Positions 32,063 to 41,700 of a stretch of DNA of 41,916 nucleotides are shown in pieces. Location: positions 1 through 41,916 of the forward strand of contig DATJZY010000121.1 of assembly GCA_035577985.1 (NCBI GenBank), written 5' to 3'. The DNA comes from Candidatus Eisenbacteria bacterium. Lineage in GTDB: Bacteria > Desulfobacterota > Binatia > DP-6. Within the stretch, counting starts at the first letter, position 1, and each line of letters starts with the position of its first letter. The notes below the pieces were generated by a model that searched no databases, had not been told where the DNA came from, and saw only the letters and a program-made list of their open reading frames with translations. Both the position numbers and the translations under genes were made by a program.

Positions 32063-33271
32063 ATGTCCGAACGACGAGACACCCCCGAGCAGGCCGAGTT
32101 CCGCGAATACTGCCGCCGCTGGCTGGCCGAGAACCGTCCGGCGCCCCCGAGCTTCCGGCTGCCGCTCATGCCGATCGAGACGGCGACCGAGGAGCAGCGG
32201 CGCTACCTCTGTGCCTGGCAGAAGAAGTGCCACCAGGCGGGCCTGATCGGCGCCGACTACCCGAAGGAGTACGGCGGCGGCGGCCACAAGGGCTTCCAGA
32301 CCATCGCGAGCCAGGAGGTCGGCCACGCCGGCGTGCCCTTCATGATCAACGTCATCGGGCTCTCGATGGCGGCGCCGACGATCCTCAACCACGGCACCGA
32401 GGAACAGAAGCAGCGCTTCCTGCCGCCGCTCTTCTCCGCCGACGAGATCTGGTGCCAGGGGTTCTCGGAGCCGAACGCCGGCAGCGACCTCGCCAACGCA
32501 CAGGCCTCGGCCGTCCGTCAGGGCGACAACTGGGTCATCAACGGCCACAAGGTGTGGACGAGCCTCGCCCACTTCGCGAGCTGGATGATCATGGTGTGCC
32601 GCCACTCGACCGCCCACAAGTACGAGGGCCTCACGTACTTCATCGTTCCGATCGGCGGCACCAAGGGCGTGACGGTCCGACCGCTCATCAAGATCACGGG
32701 CGAGACGGGGTTCAACGAGGTGCTCTTCGAGGACGTCGTCGTCCCGGACACGCTGCGTGTCGACGCCGTCGGCAAGGGCTGGACGGTCGCCATGACGACG
32801 CTTCTCTACGAGCGCGGCGCAGCCGAGGGCGCGGGCAGCGGCGGCGGCGCGTCCTTCGAGGACGAGCTGAAGGCCCTCGTCGCGCTCGCCAAGCGCACCC
32901 GCCGCAATGGCGGCACCGCGTGGGACGACGCGGTCGTGCGCGACAAGATCGTGCAGCTCCTCGTGCGCGCCGAAGGCCTCCGGCAGACGGCACGCCGCAT
33001 GCGCGTCGAAGCGCTCGGCGATCATCCGATGCGCCTTCCGCTGCAGGCGAAGGTCCTCATGACCGAGCTCATCCAGGACGTGGGCGCGCTCGGCGTCGAG
33101 ATCGCCGGCGCGGGCGCGACGCGCTACCTGGGCGATCCCAACGCGCCCGACGGCGGGCACTGGCCGCACACGTACATGAACTCCTACGGCATGACGATCG
33201 CCGCCGGGTCGAACGAGATCCAGCGCAACATTCTCGGTGAGCGGGTGCTCGGCCTCGCGAAGTCGAAGTAG
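32063..33271 (+). CDS. acyl-CoA dehydrogenase (FadE-type), first of a pair
   Basis: Seen: 402 residues. Helical N-domain (SERRDTPEQAEFREYCRRWL), the FAD/substrate strand domain (WCQGFSEPNAGSDLANAQASA, INGHKVWTSLAHFASWM), and the C-terminal helical domain ending GMTIAAGSNEIQRNILGERVLGL. Known: these flavoenzymes introduce the alpha-beta double bond into acyl-CoA. The second dehydrogenase gene starts 14 bases later. In actinobacterial steroid degradation, adjacent FadE pairs form alpha2-beta2 heteromers in which one chain lacks the base; the pattern here suggests the same arrangement. Confidence 0.93.
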   Translation: MSERRDTPEQAEFREYCRRWLAENRPAPPSFRLPLMPIETATEEQRRYLCAWQKKCHQAGLIGADYPKEYGGGGHKGFQTIASQEVGHAGVPFMINVIGLSMAAPTILNHGTEEQKQRFLPPLFSADEIWCQGFSEPNAGSDLANAQASAVRQGDNWVINGHKVWTSLAHFASWMIMVCRHSTAHKYEGLTYFIVPIGGTKGVTVRPLIKITGETGFNEVLFEDVVVPDTLRVDAVGKGWTVAMTTLLYERGAAEGAGSGGGASFEDELKALVALAKRTRRNGGTAWDDAVVRDKIVQLLVRAEGLRQTARRMRVEALGDHPMRLPLQAKVLMTELIQDVGALGVEIAGAGATRYLGDPNAPDGGHWPHTYMNSYGMTIAAGSNEIQRNILGERVLGLAKSK

Positions 33272-33285
33272 GGACGCACCCGACG

Positions 33286-34437
33286 ATGGCACTGACGAAG
33301 GATTTCGGCTTCGGCCCCGACGAGCGCCTGGTGCGCGACCAGGCGCGGAAGTTCCTGCGTGACAACTTCGGCATCGAGCGACTGCGCAAGCTGGTCGCCG
33401 CCGACCACCACGAGGCCTATGAGAGCGCCGTCCAGCCAGCGCCGTACGACAAGACCCTCTGGCAGCAGATGGTCGAGCTCGGGTGGACTGGTCTCGCAGT
33501 TCCGGAAGCGGCCGGCGGCGTCGGCATGAAGATGATCGCCGTCGCGACGCTCGCCGAAGAGGTGGGCCGCGCCGCCCTGCCCTCGCCGCTGACCGCGACC
33601 CTCATCGCCACCACGGTTCTGCGCGCCGCCGGATCGACCCCGTGGCTCGAGCGCGTGGCCGGCGGTGAGGCGGCGACGCTCGCCGTGACGAACGCCGACG
33701 GATCCTGGGAGCCCGCCGACACCGACGTCACGGCGACGGTGGCCGACGGCGGCATCGTCCTCGACGGCACCGCCGCGTTCGTGCAGGACGCACGCAAGGC
33801 ACAGATCTTCATCGTGTCTGCGAAGGGCAAGAGCGGCGTCGACCTCTACGCCGTGCCGGCGAACGCGCCCGGGTTCACCATCACGCCCGACCGCATTGTG
33901 GACCTCACGCGCGACCAGGCGACGGTCAGCCTGAAGCAGGTCAAGATCGGCGCCGACGCTGCCGTCACCACCGGCGGCCGCGGTCCGGCCGCGATCGAGA
34001 CGGCGACACCCGCCATCCTCACCATCGTCGCCGCCGACCTCTGCGGCGCCGCCGAATGGCAGCTCCAGACCACGACCGAGTACGCGCGCACGCGGGTCCA
34101 GTTCGACCATCCGATCGGCTTCTTCCAGGCGGTGAAGCATCCCATCGTGAACATGATGCTGGCCGTCGATCGCGCGCGCTCGCTCATGTACGCCGCCGCC
34201 TGCGCGATCGACCACGAGCCGGGCGATGCCCTCCGTCTGGCGCGGATGGCCAAGGCCGCGGCCTCCGATGCGGCCGCCTTCTGCTCCGACCGCTCGGTCC
34301 AGCTCCACGGCGGCATCGGCTTCACGTGGGAGTGCGACGTCCACCTCTACTTCAAGCGCCAGAAGCACAATCAGCTCCTGTACGGGGACGGACCGTATCA
34401 GCGCGCGAAGCTGGCCTCGCTCCTCGACGCCATCTGA
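33286..34437 (+). CDS. acyl-CoA dehydrogenase, second of a pair
   Basis: Seen: 383 residues. N-domain VRDQARKFLRDNFGIERLRKL, TGLAVPEAAGGVGMKMIAVATLAEEVGRA, a middle domain that reads WEPADTDVTATVADGGIVLDGTAAFVQDARKAQIFIV (divergent, without the usual T/S-x-x-x-GSD flavin site), and C-domain with VQFDHPIGFFQAVKHP, SVQLHGGIGFTWECDVHLYFKR. Known: members with a degenerate FAD strand domain are often the partner chain in heteromeric dehydrogenases. It ends 11 bases before an SDR gene. Likely acts with the previous gene on a bulky acyl-CoA. Confidence 0.9.
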   Translation: MALTKDFGFGPDERLVRDQARKFLRDNFGIERLRKLVAADHHEAYESAVQPAPYDKTLWQQMVELGWTGLAVPEAAGGVGMKMIAVATLAEEVGRAALPSPLTATLIATTVLRAAGSTPWLERVAGGEAATLAVTNADGSWEPADTDVTATVADGGIVLDGTAAFVQDARKAQIFIVSAKGKSGVDLYAVPANAPGFTITPDRIVDLTRDQATVSLKQVKIGADAAVTTGGRGPAAIETATPAILTIVAADLCGAAEWQLQTTTEYARTRVQFDHPIGFFQAVKHPIVNMMLAVDRARSLMYAAACAIDHEPGDALRLARMAKAAASDAAAFCSDRSVQLHGGIGFTWECDVHLYFKRQKHNQLLYGDGPYQRAKLASLLDAI

Positions 34438-34448
34438 CGACCGGCGCG

Positions 34449-35198
34449 ATGCGACGTCTCGAGAATCGAGTGATCCTGGTCACGGGTGCCGCCTCCGGCA
34501 TCGGTCGTGCCACGGCCGAGCGGCTCGCCGACGAGGGCGGCAAGCTCTTCTGCGTCGACGTGCAGATCGACGCCGTGCGCGAGCTGGTCACCGCCATCGC
34601 GGCGCGCGGCGGCGAGGCCACGGCCCAGGCCTGCGACGTCAGCGACGAGCGGCAGGTCGCGGAGACGATCGCCGCGTGCGTCGACCGCTACGGCCGCCTC
34701 GACGTCCTCTGCAACGTCGCCGGCATCCTGCGCTTCGATCACTTCCACGACCTGCGCACGGAGGACTGGAACCGCGTCCTCGCCGTGAATCTCACGGGGA
34801 CCTTTCTCGTGTGCCGCGCCGCGCTCCCCCATCTCCTGAAGACGAAGGGCAACATCGTGAACGTGGCGTCGACGGCGGCGCTCGCGGCGCAGCCGTGGGC
34901 GGCGGCGTACGCGGCGTCGAAGGGTGGCATCCTCGCCCTCACGCACACGCTCGCGATCGACTACGTGAAGCAGGGCCTGCGCGTGAACGCCGTGTGCCCG
35001 GGCGACATCCAGACGCCGATCATGAACGCGTTCCGGCTACCCGAGGGGGCAAACCCGAAGCTCCTGCGGCGCGTGATGGCCCCGATGGGGACGGGCAAGC
35101 CCGAGCACGTGGCCGGCGTGATCGCGATGTTGGCCTCGGACGACGGCGCGTTCGTCACCGGCGAGCACATCCGCATCGACGGCGGCACGCTCGCCTGA
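34449..35198 (+). CDS. short-chain dehydrogenase/reductase
   Basis: Seen: 249 residues with TGAASGIG at 12-19, NVAG at 89-92, catalytic S141, Y154 and K158 (YAASK), and end FVTGEHIRIDGGTLA typical of the family. D37 (FCVDVQ) suggests NAD(H). It lies 11 bases after the second acyl-CoA dehydrogenase. With the dehydrogenase pair it fits a beta-oxidation-like sequence (dehydrogenation, then oxidation of the hydroxyl); a hydratase is missing here, though a crotonase gene is 5 kb upstream. Confidence 0.93.
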   Translation: MRRLENRVILVTGAASGIGRATAERLADEGGKLFCVDVQIDAVRELVTAIAARGGEATAQACDVSDERQVAETIAACVDRYGRLDVLCNVAGILRFDHFHDLRTEDWNRVLAVNLTGTFLVCRAALPHLLKTKGNIVNVASTAALAAQPWAAAYAASKGGILALTHTLAIDYVKQGLRVNAVCPGDIQTPIMNAFRLPEGANPKLLRRVMAPMGTGKPEHVAGVIAMLASDDGAFVTGEHIRIDGGTLA

Positions 35199-35204
35199 AC
35201 CCGA

Positions 35205-35285
35205 TCAGGGGCCGCCGCGGACGGCGCGCACGAAGCCGGTGTTGGTCTTCGTCAAGAAGGTCACGCTACCGTCGAAGAGAGCTGC
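35205..35285 (-). pseudogene. 3' remnant of a DUF1566 (Lcl-type) gene
   Basis: Minus-strand codons before a TGA (35205-35207) read AALFDGSVTFLTKTNTGFVR then AVRGGP. This matches the standard end of DUF1566 domains (W-V-F-(D/N)G-V-KTN--YVRAVRGG), in which a strand is followed by a VRxVRGG terminus. Upstream, only about ten further residues could belong before the frame becomes arginine/threonine-rich and antisense to the chloride-channel gene. There is no start codon or signal. It is best seen as the last piece of a deleted gene, caught between the SDR stop and the CLC start. Confidence 0.6.
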
Positions 35286-35328
35286 GCTCGCGCCAACCTC
35301 GAGCTTCGCATAGGGTCGATCCCGACAG

Positions 35329-36951
35329 ATGAGCGATCGGTCGCCGGAACCGAGCTCCGCTGGCGACGCCACGTCACGGGCAGCCGAGGTGGTCCAGCGC
35401 GAGGTGCGCGACTTCGTTCGGGCACACGAGCGGCGGCGCCGCCAGCTCCCTCGCGCGATCGTCGTCGGGTTGCTGGCCGGCATCACGGCGGTCGCCTTCA
35501 CCCGTGTTCTCGCCGAGGCCGACGATCTCCGGACCACGTTCATCGCCTGGGCCCACACCTTGGGCCCCTGGGGATTCGCCTTCCCCGTCTCGCTGGCGGC
35601 GCTCGGCGCCGGCGCAGCCGTTGGCCTCGTACGTCGGATGGCACCGGAGGCCTCCGGTAGCGGCATTCCACAGCTCGAGGCCGTCCTGCATCACCTGCGG
35701 CCGATGCGGGGCGCTCGAGTTCTCGCGGTCAAGTTCATCGGCGGGGTGCTGGGGATCGGGGGCGGCCTCGCGCTCGGCCGCGAAGGCCCGACGATCCAGA
35801 TGGGCGGCGCGCTCGGACAGCTGACCAGTCAGTGGTTCCGGTGTACGCCGCGCGAGCGCCAGACCCTCATCGCCGCCGGAGCCGGCGCCGGGCTCGCCGC
35901 GGCCTTCAACGCGCCGCTGGCTGGTCTCGTCTTCGTTCTCGAGGAGGTCCAGCGGGACTTCTCGCCGACCGTGTTCACCACGACGCTGATCGCCGCCGTG
36001 ACGGCCGATGTCGTCACGCGGCTTCTGATCGGCCAGCTGCCGGTATTCCACGTGCGCACGGAGTCCATTCCCCCGTTGCAGGTCCTGCCCGTGGCGCTGC
36101 TCGTCGGAGCCGCTGCCGGTCTGTTCGGCGTCGCATTCAATCGCGCCCTCGTCGGGGCGCTCGACCTGTTCCAGCGGTTGGGCAACGGACTGTCGTGGGC
36201 GAGCGGTGCCGTCGCGGGAGCCGTCGTGGGGGGCGCTGGCTGGTTCGTGCCGATCGCGCTCGGCGGCGGACACGGTCTCGTCGAGCAGACGCTGGCGGGT
36301 GCGCTCGCCCTCCCGGCGCTGGCGGGGTCCTTCGTGCTCCGCTTCGCCCTCACGATGCTGAGCTACGGCAGCGGCGCGCCGGGTGGCATCTTCGCCCCGC
36401 TCCTCGTCCTCGGCTCACAGCTCGGCCTGGGGGTCGGGCTCCTCGCACAGCACGTGGTCCCGAGCGCAGTCGAGCATCCCGCGCTGTTCGCGGTCGTCGG
36501 GATGGCGGCCTATTTCACCGCGATCGTGCGCGCTCCACTCACGGGCATCGTCCTGATGGTCGAGATGACGGGCAACTATTCGCTGGTCCTCCCGTTGCTC
36601 GGGGCATGCCTCACGGCCTACGGGATGGCGGACGCCCTGGGCGACCGCCCGGTATACGAGGCGCTGCTCGAACGCGACCTTCTCCGCGGCGAGCCCATGT
36701 CGAACCTCGAATCGGCGCTGCTGCTCGAGCTGACGCTCGCGGCGGGCGCTCCCTTCGAGGGACAGCGCATCCGCGAGATCGGGCTGCCGCCGGGCTGCGT
36801 GATCGTCACCGTCAGCCGCAAGACGGGCGAGCACGTGCCCACGGGCGACTTCCGCCTCGAGGCGGGGGATCGCCTGACGGCCGTCGTCGCCGCCGATGCC
36901 CCGGCGGCTGCCGCTCTTCTTCGCTCGGGTGTGAACGGCGACCGCCGCTGA
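35329..36951 (+). CDS. CLC-family chloride channel/transporter with C-terminal RCK-like domain
   Basis: Seen: 540 residues. N-terminal charged tail, then CLC signatures: GSGIPQ (110-115), GREGP (150-154, gating glutamate E152) and GGIFAPL near 352-358. About 460-535 is a TrkA-C/RCK_C-like soluble domain (FEGQRIREIGLPPGCVIVTVSRKTGEHVPTGDFRLEAGDRLTAVV). The position of the 'proton glutamate' (in RLLIGQLPVFHV, about residues 231-242) has no glutamate. Known: members lacking it are channel-like or altered in coupling. Possible ligand gating by the C-terminal domain. Stand-alone gene; ends 11 bases before the convergent sulfatase. Confidence 0.93.
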   Translation: MSDRSPEPSSAGDATSRAAEVVQREVRDFVRAHERRRRQLPRAIVVGLLAGITAVAFTRVLAEADDLRTTFIAWAHTLGPWGFAFPVSLAALGAGAAVGLVRRMAPEASGSGIPQLEAVLHHLRPMRGARVLAVKFIGGVLGIGGGLALGREGPTIQMGGALGQLTSQWFRCTPRERQTLIAAGAGAGLAAAFNAPLAGLVFVLEEVQRDFSPTVFTTTLIAAVTADVVTRLLIGQLPVFHVRTESIPPLQVLPVALLVGAAAGLFGVAFNRALVGALDLFQRLGNGLSWASGAVAGAVVGGAGWFVPIALGGGHGLVEQTLAGALALPALAGSFVLRFALTMLSYGSGAPGGIFAPLLVLGSQLGLGVGLLAQHVVPSAVEHPALFAVVGMAAYFTAIVRAPLTGIVLMVEMTGNYSLVLPLLGACLTAYGMADALGDRPVYEALLERDLLRGEPMSNLESALLLELTLAAGAPFEGQRIREIGLPPGCVIVTVSRKTGEHVPTGDFRLEAGDRLTAVVAADAPAAAALLRSGVNGDRR

Positions 36952-36962
36952 CGGCGGTCACA

Positions 36963-38546
36963 TCAGGCCGGCGCGTCGACCGCGAGCTTCGGACGGCGCT
37001 CCTCGGGCAGATGGTCGTACAGATCGGCCACCAGGTCGGAGCGCAGCGTCCGGTGCTGCGAGTCGTTCCAGAGGTTCCGCCACTGATGGGGATCGTCGTC
37101 GACGTTGTAGAGCTCGCCCTCGGTGCCGTCGTACACGACGGGTGACGGCGTCAGCACCCAGTCGCCCATCGTCTTCTCGAGACCGTTCGGCTGGCCGGCG
37201 GTGCTGGGCTCGTAGGTCGTGAGCAACCAGCCGTCGCGGTAGATCGAGCGCAGGTGCATGCCGTAGCCGGGAAACTGGCTGTCCCATTCGCACAGCACGC
37301 GCTGGCGTGTGCCGTCCTCGGCGGTCGGGAGGGCACGGCCCTGCATCCACGATGCGGGCGCGACGCCCGCGATCGCGCAGAACGTCGGCGCCAGATCGAC
37401 CTGTCCGACCGGCTGGCGCACCTCCGCCGGCGCGACCTTCGCCGAAGGCGCCGGACGCCACACGAGCGGTAGCCGCATCAGCGCGTCGGTGTGGAACGGT
37501 CCCTTGTAGACGAAGCCGAAGTCGCCCTGCATCTCGCCGTGGTCGGTCGTGAAGACGACGTCGGTGTCGGCGTCCCAGCCGCGCTCGGCGATCCGACGCA
37601 CGACGCGCCCGCAGGCCTCGTCGATGAGCTCGTTCATGACGTGCGCCTTGGCGTTGATCTCGCGGATGTTGTCGGCGGAGAGCGCCTGCGGCCGATAGTT
37701 CATCGGCCCGCCCTCCATGTTGATCCACCGGCCCTCCCAGCACGCGAGCCAGTGTCCCGGCTTCTGCGCGAGGATCGCCCGGATCTTCTCCTCCGAGCCG
37801 GGATGTCCGGGCGGCAGCGGCAGGTCCCGCCACGGCACGCGATGGAGCTCGGAGGCCGGCGGATCCCAGGGGTGGTGCGGGTCCGGAAAGCTCATCCAGA
37901 CGAACCAGTCCTCGCCGTCGCCGAGCGAGTCCAGGAACTCGATCGTGCGATCGGCCACCCAGTCGGTGTGGTACCACTCGCGCGGGATGGGGTTGTTCTT
38001 GGTCTCGGGCGCGCCCGTGTCGCCGCCGCCGTCGGCGTTGAGCAGCGGTGCGAAGCCGTCGATGCACTCGGGATGGTTCCGTTTGAGCCACCGCCCGTAG
38101 TGGCCGACGGTGCGCTTCCCGAAGGCCGGGATGTGGGTCGCGTGGATCGCGCGCTCGAAGCCGCGCCACGGTCCGAAGTCGTCGCGCGCCTGGCGCGCGT
38201 TCTCCTCGAAGCGCAGCGTCGGGTCGAAGTTCGGCTCGAAGTGCGCCTTGCCGAGGAGCGCGGTGCGATAGCCGGCCTTGTCGTGGAGGTAGGCCGCCAC
38301 GCTCGGCGCGTCGCCGGGCAGCGCGACGCCGTTCGCGTAGACGCCGTGCGTGCGCACGTACTGGCCCGTCAGCATGGTCGAGCGCGCCGGCATGCAGACC
38401 GCGTTCTGGTTGTAGGCGCGACGGTAGTTGATGCCGCTGCGTGCCCAGCCGTCGACGACCGGCGTGCGGGCGTATCTGCCACCGTTGCACCCGAGCGAGT
38501 CGTAGCGCTGCTGGTCGGTGGTGATGAAGAGGATCTTGCGTCCCAT
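36963..38546 (-). CDS. sulfatase (alkaline-phosphatase fold, FGly type)
   Basis: Seen: 527 residues. First strand ILFITTDQQRYDSLGC (metal aspartates D11 and D16 region), then the maturation motif CMPARSTMLTGQ with C51, the cysteine turned into formylglycine. Later VFTTDHGEMQGDFGFVYKG and the closing region PTFCAIAGV hold further metal ligands. No signal peptide, so it acts in the cytoplasm or is exported otherwise. Known: such enzymes hydrolyse sulfate esters (aryl, choline, glycan or steroid). The substrate cannot be told. A maturation enzyme gene is not in the window. The 196 bases to the next gene show nothing recognisable. Confidence 0.93.
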   Translation of the reverse strand: MGRKILFITTDQQRYDSLGCNGGRYARTPVVDGWARSGINYRRAYNQNAVCMPARSTMLTGQYVRTHGVYANGVALPGDAPSVAAYLHDKAGYRTALLGKAHFEPNFDPTLRFEENARQARDDFGPWRGFERAIHATHIPAFGKRTVGHYGRWLKRNHPECIDGFAPLLNADGGGDTGAPETKNNPIPREWYHTDWVADRTIEFLDSLGDGEDWFVWMSFPDPHHPWDPPASELHRVPWRDLPLPPGHPGSEEKIRAILAQKPGHWLACWEGRWINMEGGPMNYRPQALSADNIREINAKAHVMNELIDEACGRVVRRIAERGWDADTDVVFTTDHGEMQGDFGFVYKGPFHTDALMRLPLVWRPAPSAKVAPAEVRQPVGQVDLAPTFCAIAGVAPASWMQGRALPTAEDGTRQRVLCEWDSQFPGYGMHLRSIYRDGWLLTTYEPSTAGQPNGLEKTMGDWVLTPSPVVYDGTEGELYNVDDDPHQWRNLWNDSQHRTLRSDLVADLYDHLPEERRPKLAVDAPA

Positions 38547-38742
38547 GGGTAGGGGAGCGAGCTACCACGGCTGCGCGCTCAGGCGCCAGCCGCGGTTCGG
38601 CAGCTTGCGCACACGACCAGCGGTGTGAAAGATTTCTGGCGGCGGGTTCCGCCATGACGACGCTGGACGGTAGCTCCCCAGAACGCGATCGCGGCGGCGG
38701 TGGACAACTGACGTCCCAGCCCCGGATACGGAACGTGAGATC

Positions 38743-41700
38743 ATGAGCGGACCACACCTCGCGTGTCCCGCCTGCGGTCACGCGAACCCCGGTGCGACGA
38801 AGTTCTGCCACGAGTGCGGAACCCCCCTGGCGCGCCAATGCGCGAAGTGCGGTGTCGACCTGGCGCCGAGCATGAAGTTCTGCGGCGACTGCGGCACGGC
38901 CGTGGCGGCCAAACCATCTCCGGTGGTCACCCCCGCGCACCTCGCCGACAAGATCCGCGGTGCACGCACGGCACTCGAGGGGGAGCGCAAGCAGGTGACC
39001 GTGCTCTTTGCCGACGTGAAGGGCTCGATGACGCTCGCCGAGGGGGCCGATCCCGAGGCGTTCCACCGCGTCATGGAGCGCACGGCGCGCCTGCTCGCCG
39101 ACGGCGTCCATCGGTACGAGGGAACGGTCACCCAATACACGGGCGACGGCGTCATGGCGCTCTTTGGAGCTCCCATCGCGCACGAGGACCACGCGCAGCG
39201 TGCCTGCTTCACGGCGCTGCATCTTCGCGAGACGCTCGGCCGCTACGCCGACGAGCTGCGGCTCTCGGACGGCCTCAATCTCTCGCTGCGCATCGGCGTC
39301 AACTCCGGCGAGGTCGTCGTCGGGCGCATCGGGGACGATCTCAAGATGGACTACACGGCGCAGGGGCACACCGTCGGCCTCGCCGCACGCATGGAGCAGA
39401 TTGCGGCGGCCGACCGCGCCTACGTGAGCGAGCACACGGCGCGCATCGTCGACGGCTACTTCCGGCTGCGCGACCTCGGGCCGCTCGCCGTGAAGGGCGC
39501 GAGCGAGCCCGTGCGGGTCTACGAACTCGAAGACGTCGGCGCGCTCAAGACGCGCCTCGACGTCTCCCAGACGCGCGGCTTCTCGCGCTTCGTCGGTCGG
39601 ATCGACGAGGTCGCGACGCTCGAGGCCGCGCTCGCCCGCGCGATGGAGGGCCACGGACAGGTGATCGGCGTCGTCGCCGAGCCGGGAGTCGGCAAGAGCC
39701 GCCTCTGTTGGGAGTTCGTCCAGCGCTGCCGGGCCCGGGGGATCGCAGTGCAGGACGCGCACTGCGTCCCGCACGGGAAGACCATCCCGTATCTGCCGGT
39801 GCTCGAGCTCCTGCGAAAGATCCACGGCGTGACCGAGCAGGACCGCCCACAGACGGCGCGCGAGAAGATCGCCGGGCGGCTCCTCCTTCTCGACGAGGGA
39901 CTCCGCGAGAGCCTTCCGCTCGTATTCGACTTCATGGGCGTGCCCGATCCGGAGCACCCGCTGCCCCGCATGGACCCCGAGGCACGGCAGCGCCAGCTCC
40001 TCGCGGTCGTGCGGCGTTCGGTCCTGGCGCGCAGCCGACGCGAGACGGCCGTCACCGTCATCGAGGACCTGCACTGGCTCGACGGGGCGAGCGAGGGCTT
40101 CGTGGAGACGCTCGTCGACGCGGCGGCCGGCACGCGCACGCTGCTGCTCGTGAACTTCCGACCCGAGTATCACGCGGGATGGATGCAGCGGTCGTACTAC
40201 CAGCAGCTGCCGCTGCTCCCGCTCGGGTCCGATGCCATCGAGGAGCTGCTGCGCGAGCTTCTCGGCACCGGCAGCGCTCTCGCCGGTCTCGTCAGGCTGA
40301 TCCGCGAGCGCACCGGCGGCAACCCTTTCTTCGTGGAGGAGGTCGTGCGGTCGCTGGCCGAGAGCGGAGTGCTCTCGGGCACGCGCGGCGCGTATTGGCT
40401 CGCCAAACCGGTCGAGGCGATCGCGCTTCCGACCACCGTACAGGCCATCCTGGCGGCGCGGATCGACCGTCTCGGCGAACGCGAGAAGACGGTGCTGCAG
40501 ACGGGGGCGGTGGTCGGGAAGGAGTTCCCCGAGTCGATTCTGCAACGCGTCGTCGATCTCGAAGAAGCCGACCTCGCATCGGCGCTGCGCGCCCTCGTCG
40601 CCGCGGAGTTCTTCTACGAGGAGGCGCTCTACCCCGAGCCCGTGTACGCCTTCAAGCATCCGCTGACGCAGGAGGTGGCGTATCGATCCCAGCTCGGCGA
40701 GCGCCGGCGGCAGCTTCATACGGCCGTCGCACGCGCGATCGAGGAGGCGTATCCGACAAAGCTCGACGAGCAGGCGGCGCTCCTCGCGCAGCATTGGGAT
40801 GCGGCGGGCGAGCCCTTCGTCGCCGCGACCTGGCACCAGCGCGCGGCGGGCTGGATCGGCGTGCGCGACCGGGCCGAGACCCTGCGCCATTGGAGCGAGG
40901 TCAGGCGTCTCCTCGCAACGGTGCCCGTCTCGCCCGAGGCGCTCGCCCTCGGCGTCATGGCGCGTGACGCGATGCTGCTCCACGGGCTCTTCTGCGGCAT
41001 GACCGACGACGAGGCGCACACCCTGTTCACCGAGGGGATGGCCCTGGCCGAGGATCTTCAGGAGCCGAGCTCGCGCATCCGTCTGCTGACCCGCCTCGGT
41101 AGTCGCAAGAGCCTCACCGGCATCCCGGAAGAGGCGCTGGCGCCGCTCGAGGAGGCTCGGCGGCTTGCGGCCGAGACCGGAGATCCGTTCCTCGAGTTCC
41201 TGACACGATTCTCGCTGTCGGGCGCTGCGATGAACCTCGGACACCTCGAGGACGCGATCGTCCACCTCGACCACTGCATGGTCGCCTGCGGCGGCGATCC
41301 CGAGTACGGCGCCGGCATAACGGGCTTCAGCGTGTTGGCGTACCTGCTCGCCGTGCGTGGATTCGCGCTCGCGAACCAGGGACACTGGATGGAGGCGCTG
41401 CGGTCCGCCGAGCGCGCCACCGAGATCGCACGGCAGCGCCGAGACCTCGAGATGCTGATGATCGGGGGCACCGCGGGGCTCGTCGCGTGCGAGATGATGG
41501 GCGACGCTCCGGGCGCGCTCGCCCATGGGACCGAGTCGATGCGAGCCGCCGAGGCCGGGGCCGAAGGCCTTCGGCAATCCGCGCTGTGGGCCCTCGGGCG
41601 GGCCCACCTGATGCAGGGCGAGTGGCGGGGTGCGATCGACATGCTCGCGGCCTCGCTCGCCCAAACCCGGACGGCACGAACGGGCCTGGCGCAGGAGGGC

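Noticed and set aside
38547..38742. A regulatory or RNA gene before the cyclase gene.
   Set aside because: No promoter box, palindrome or RNA motif that I can support was found there.
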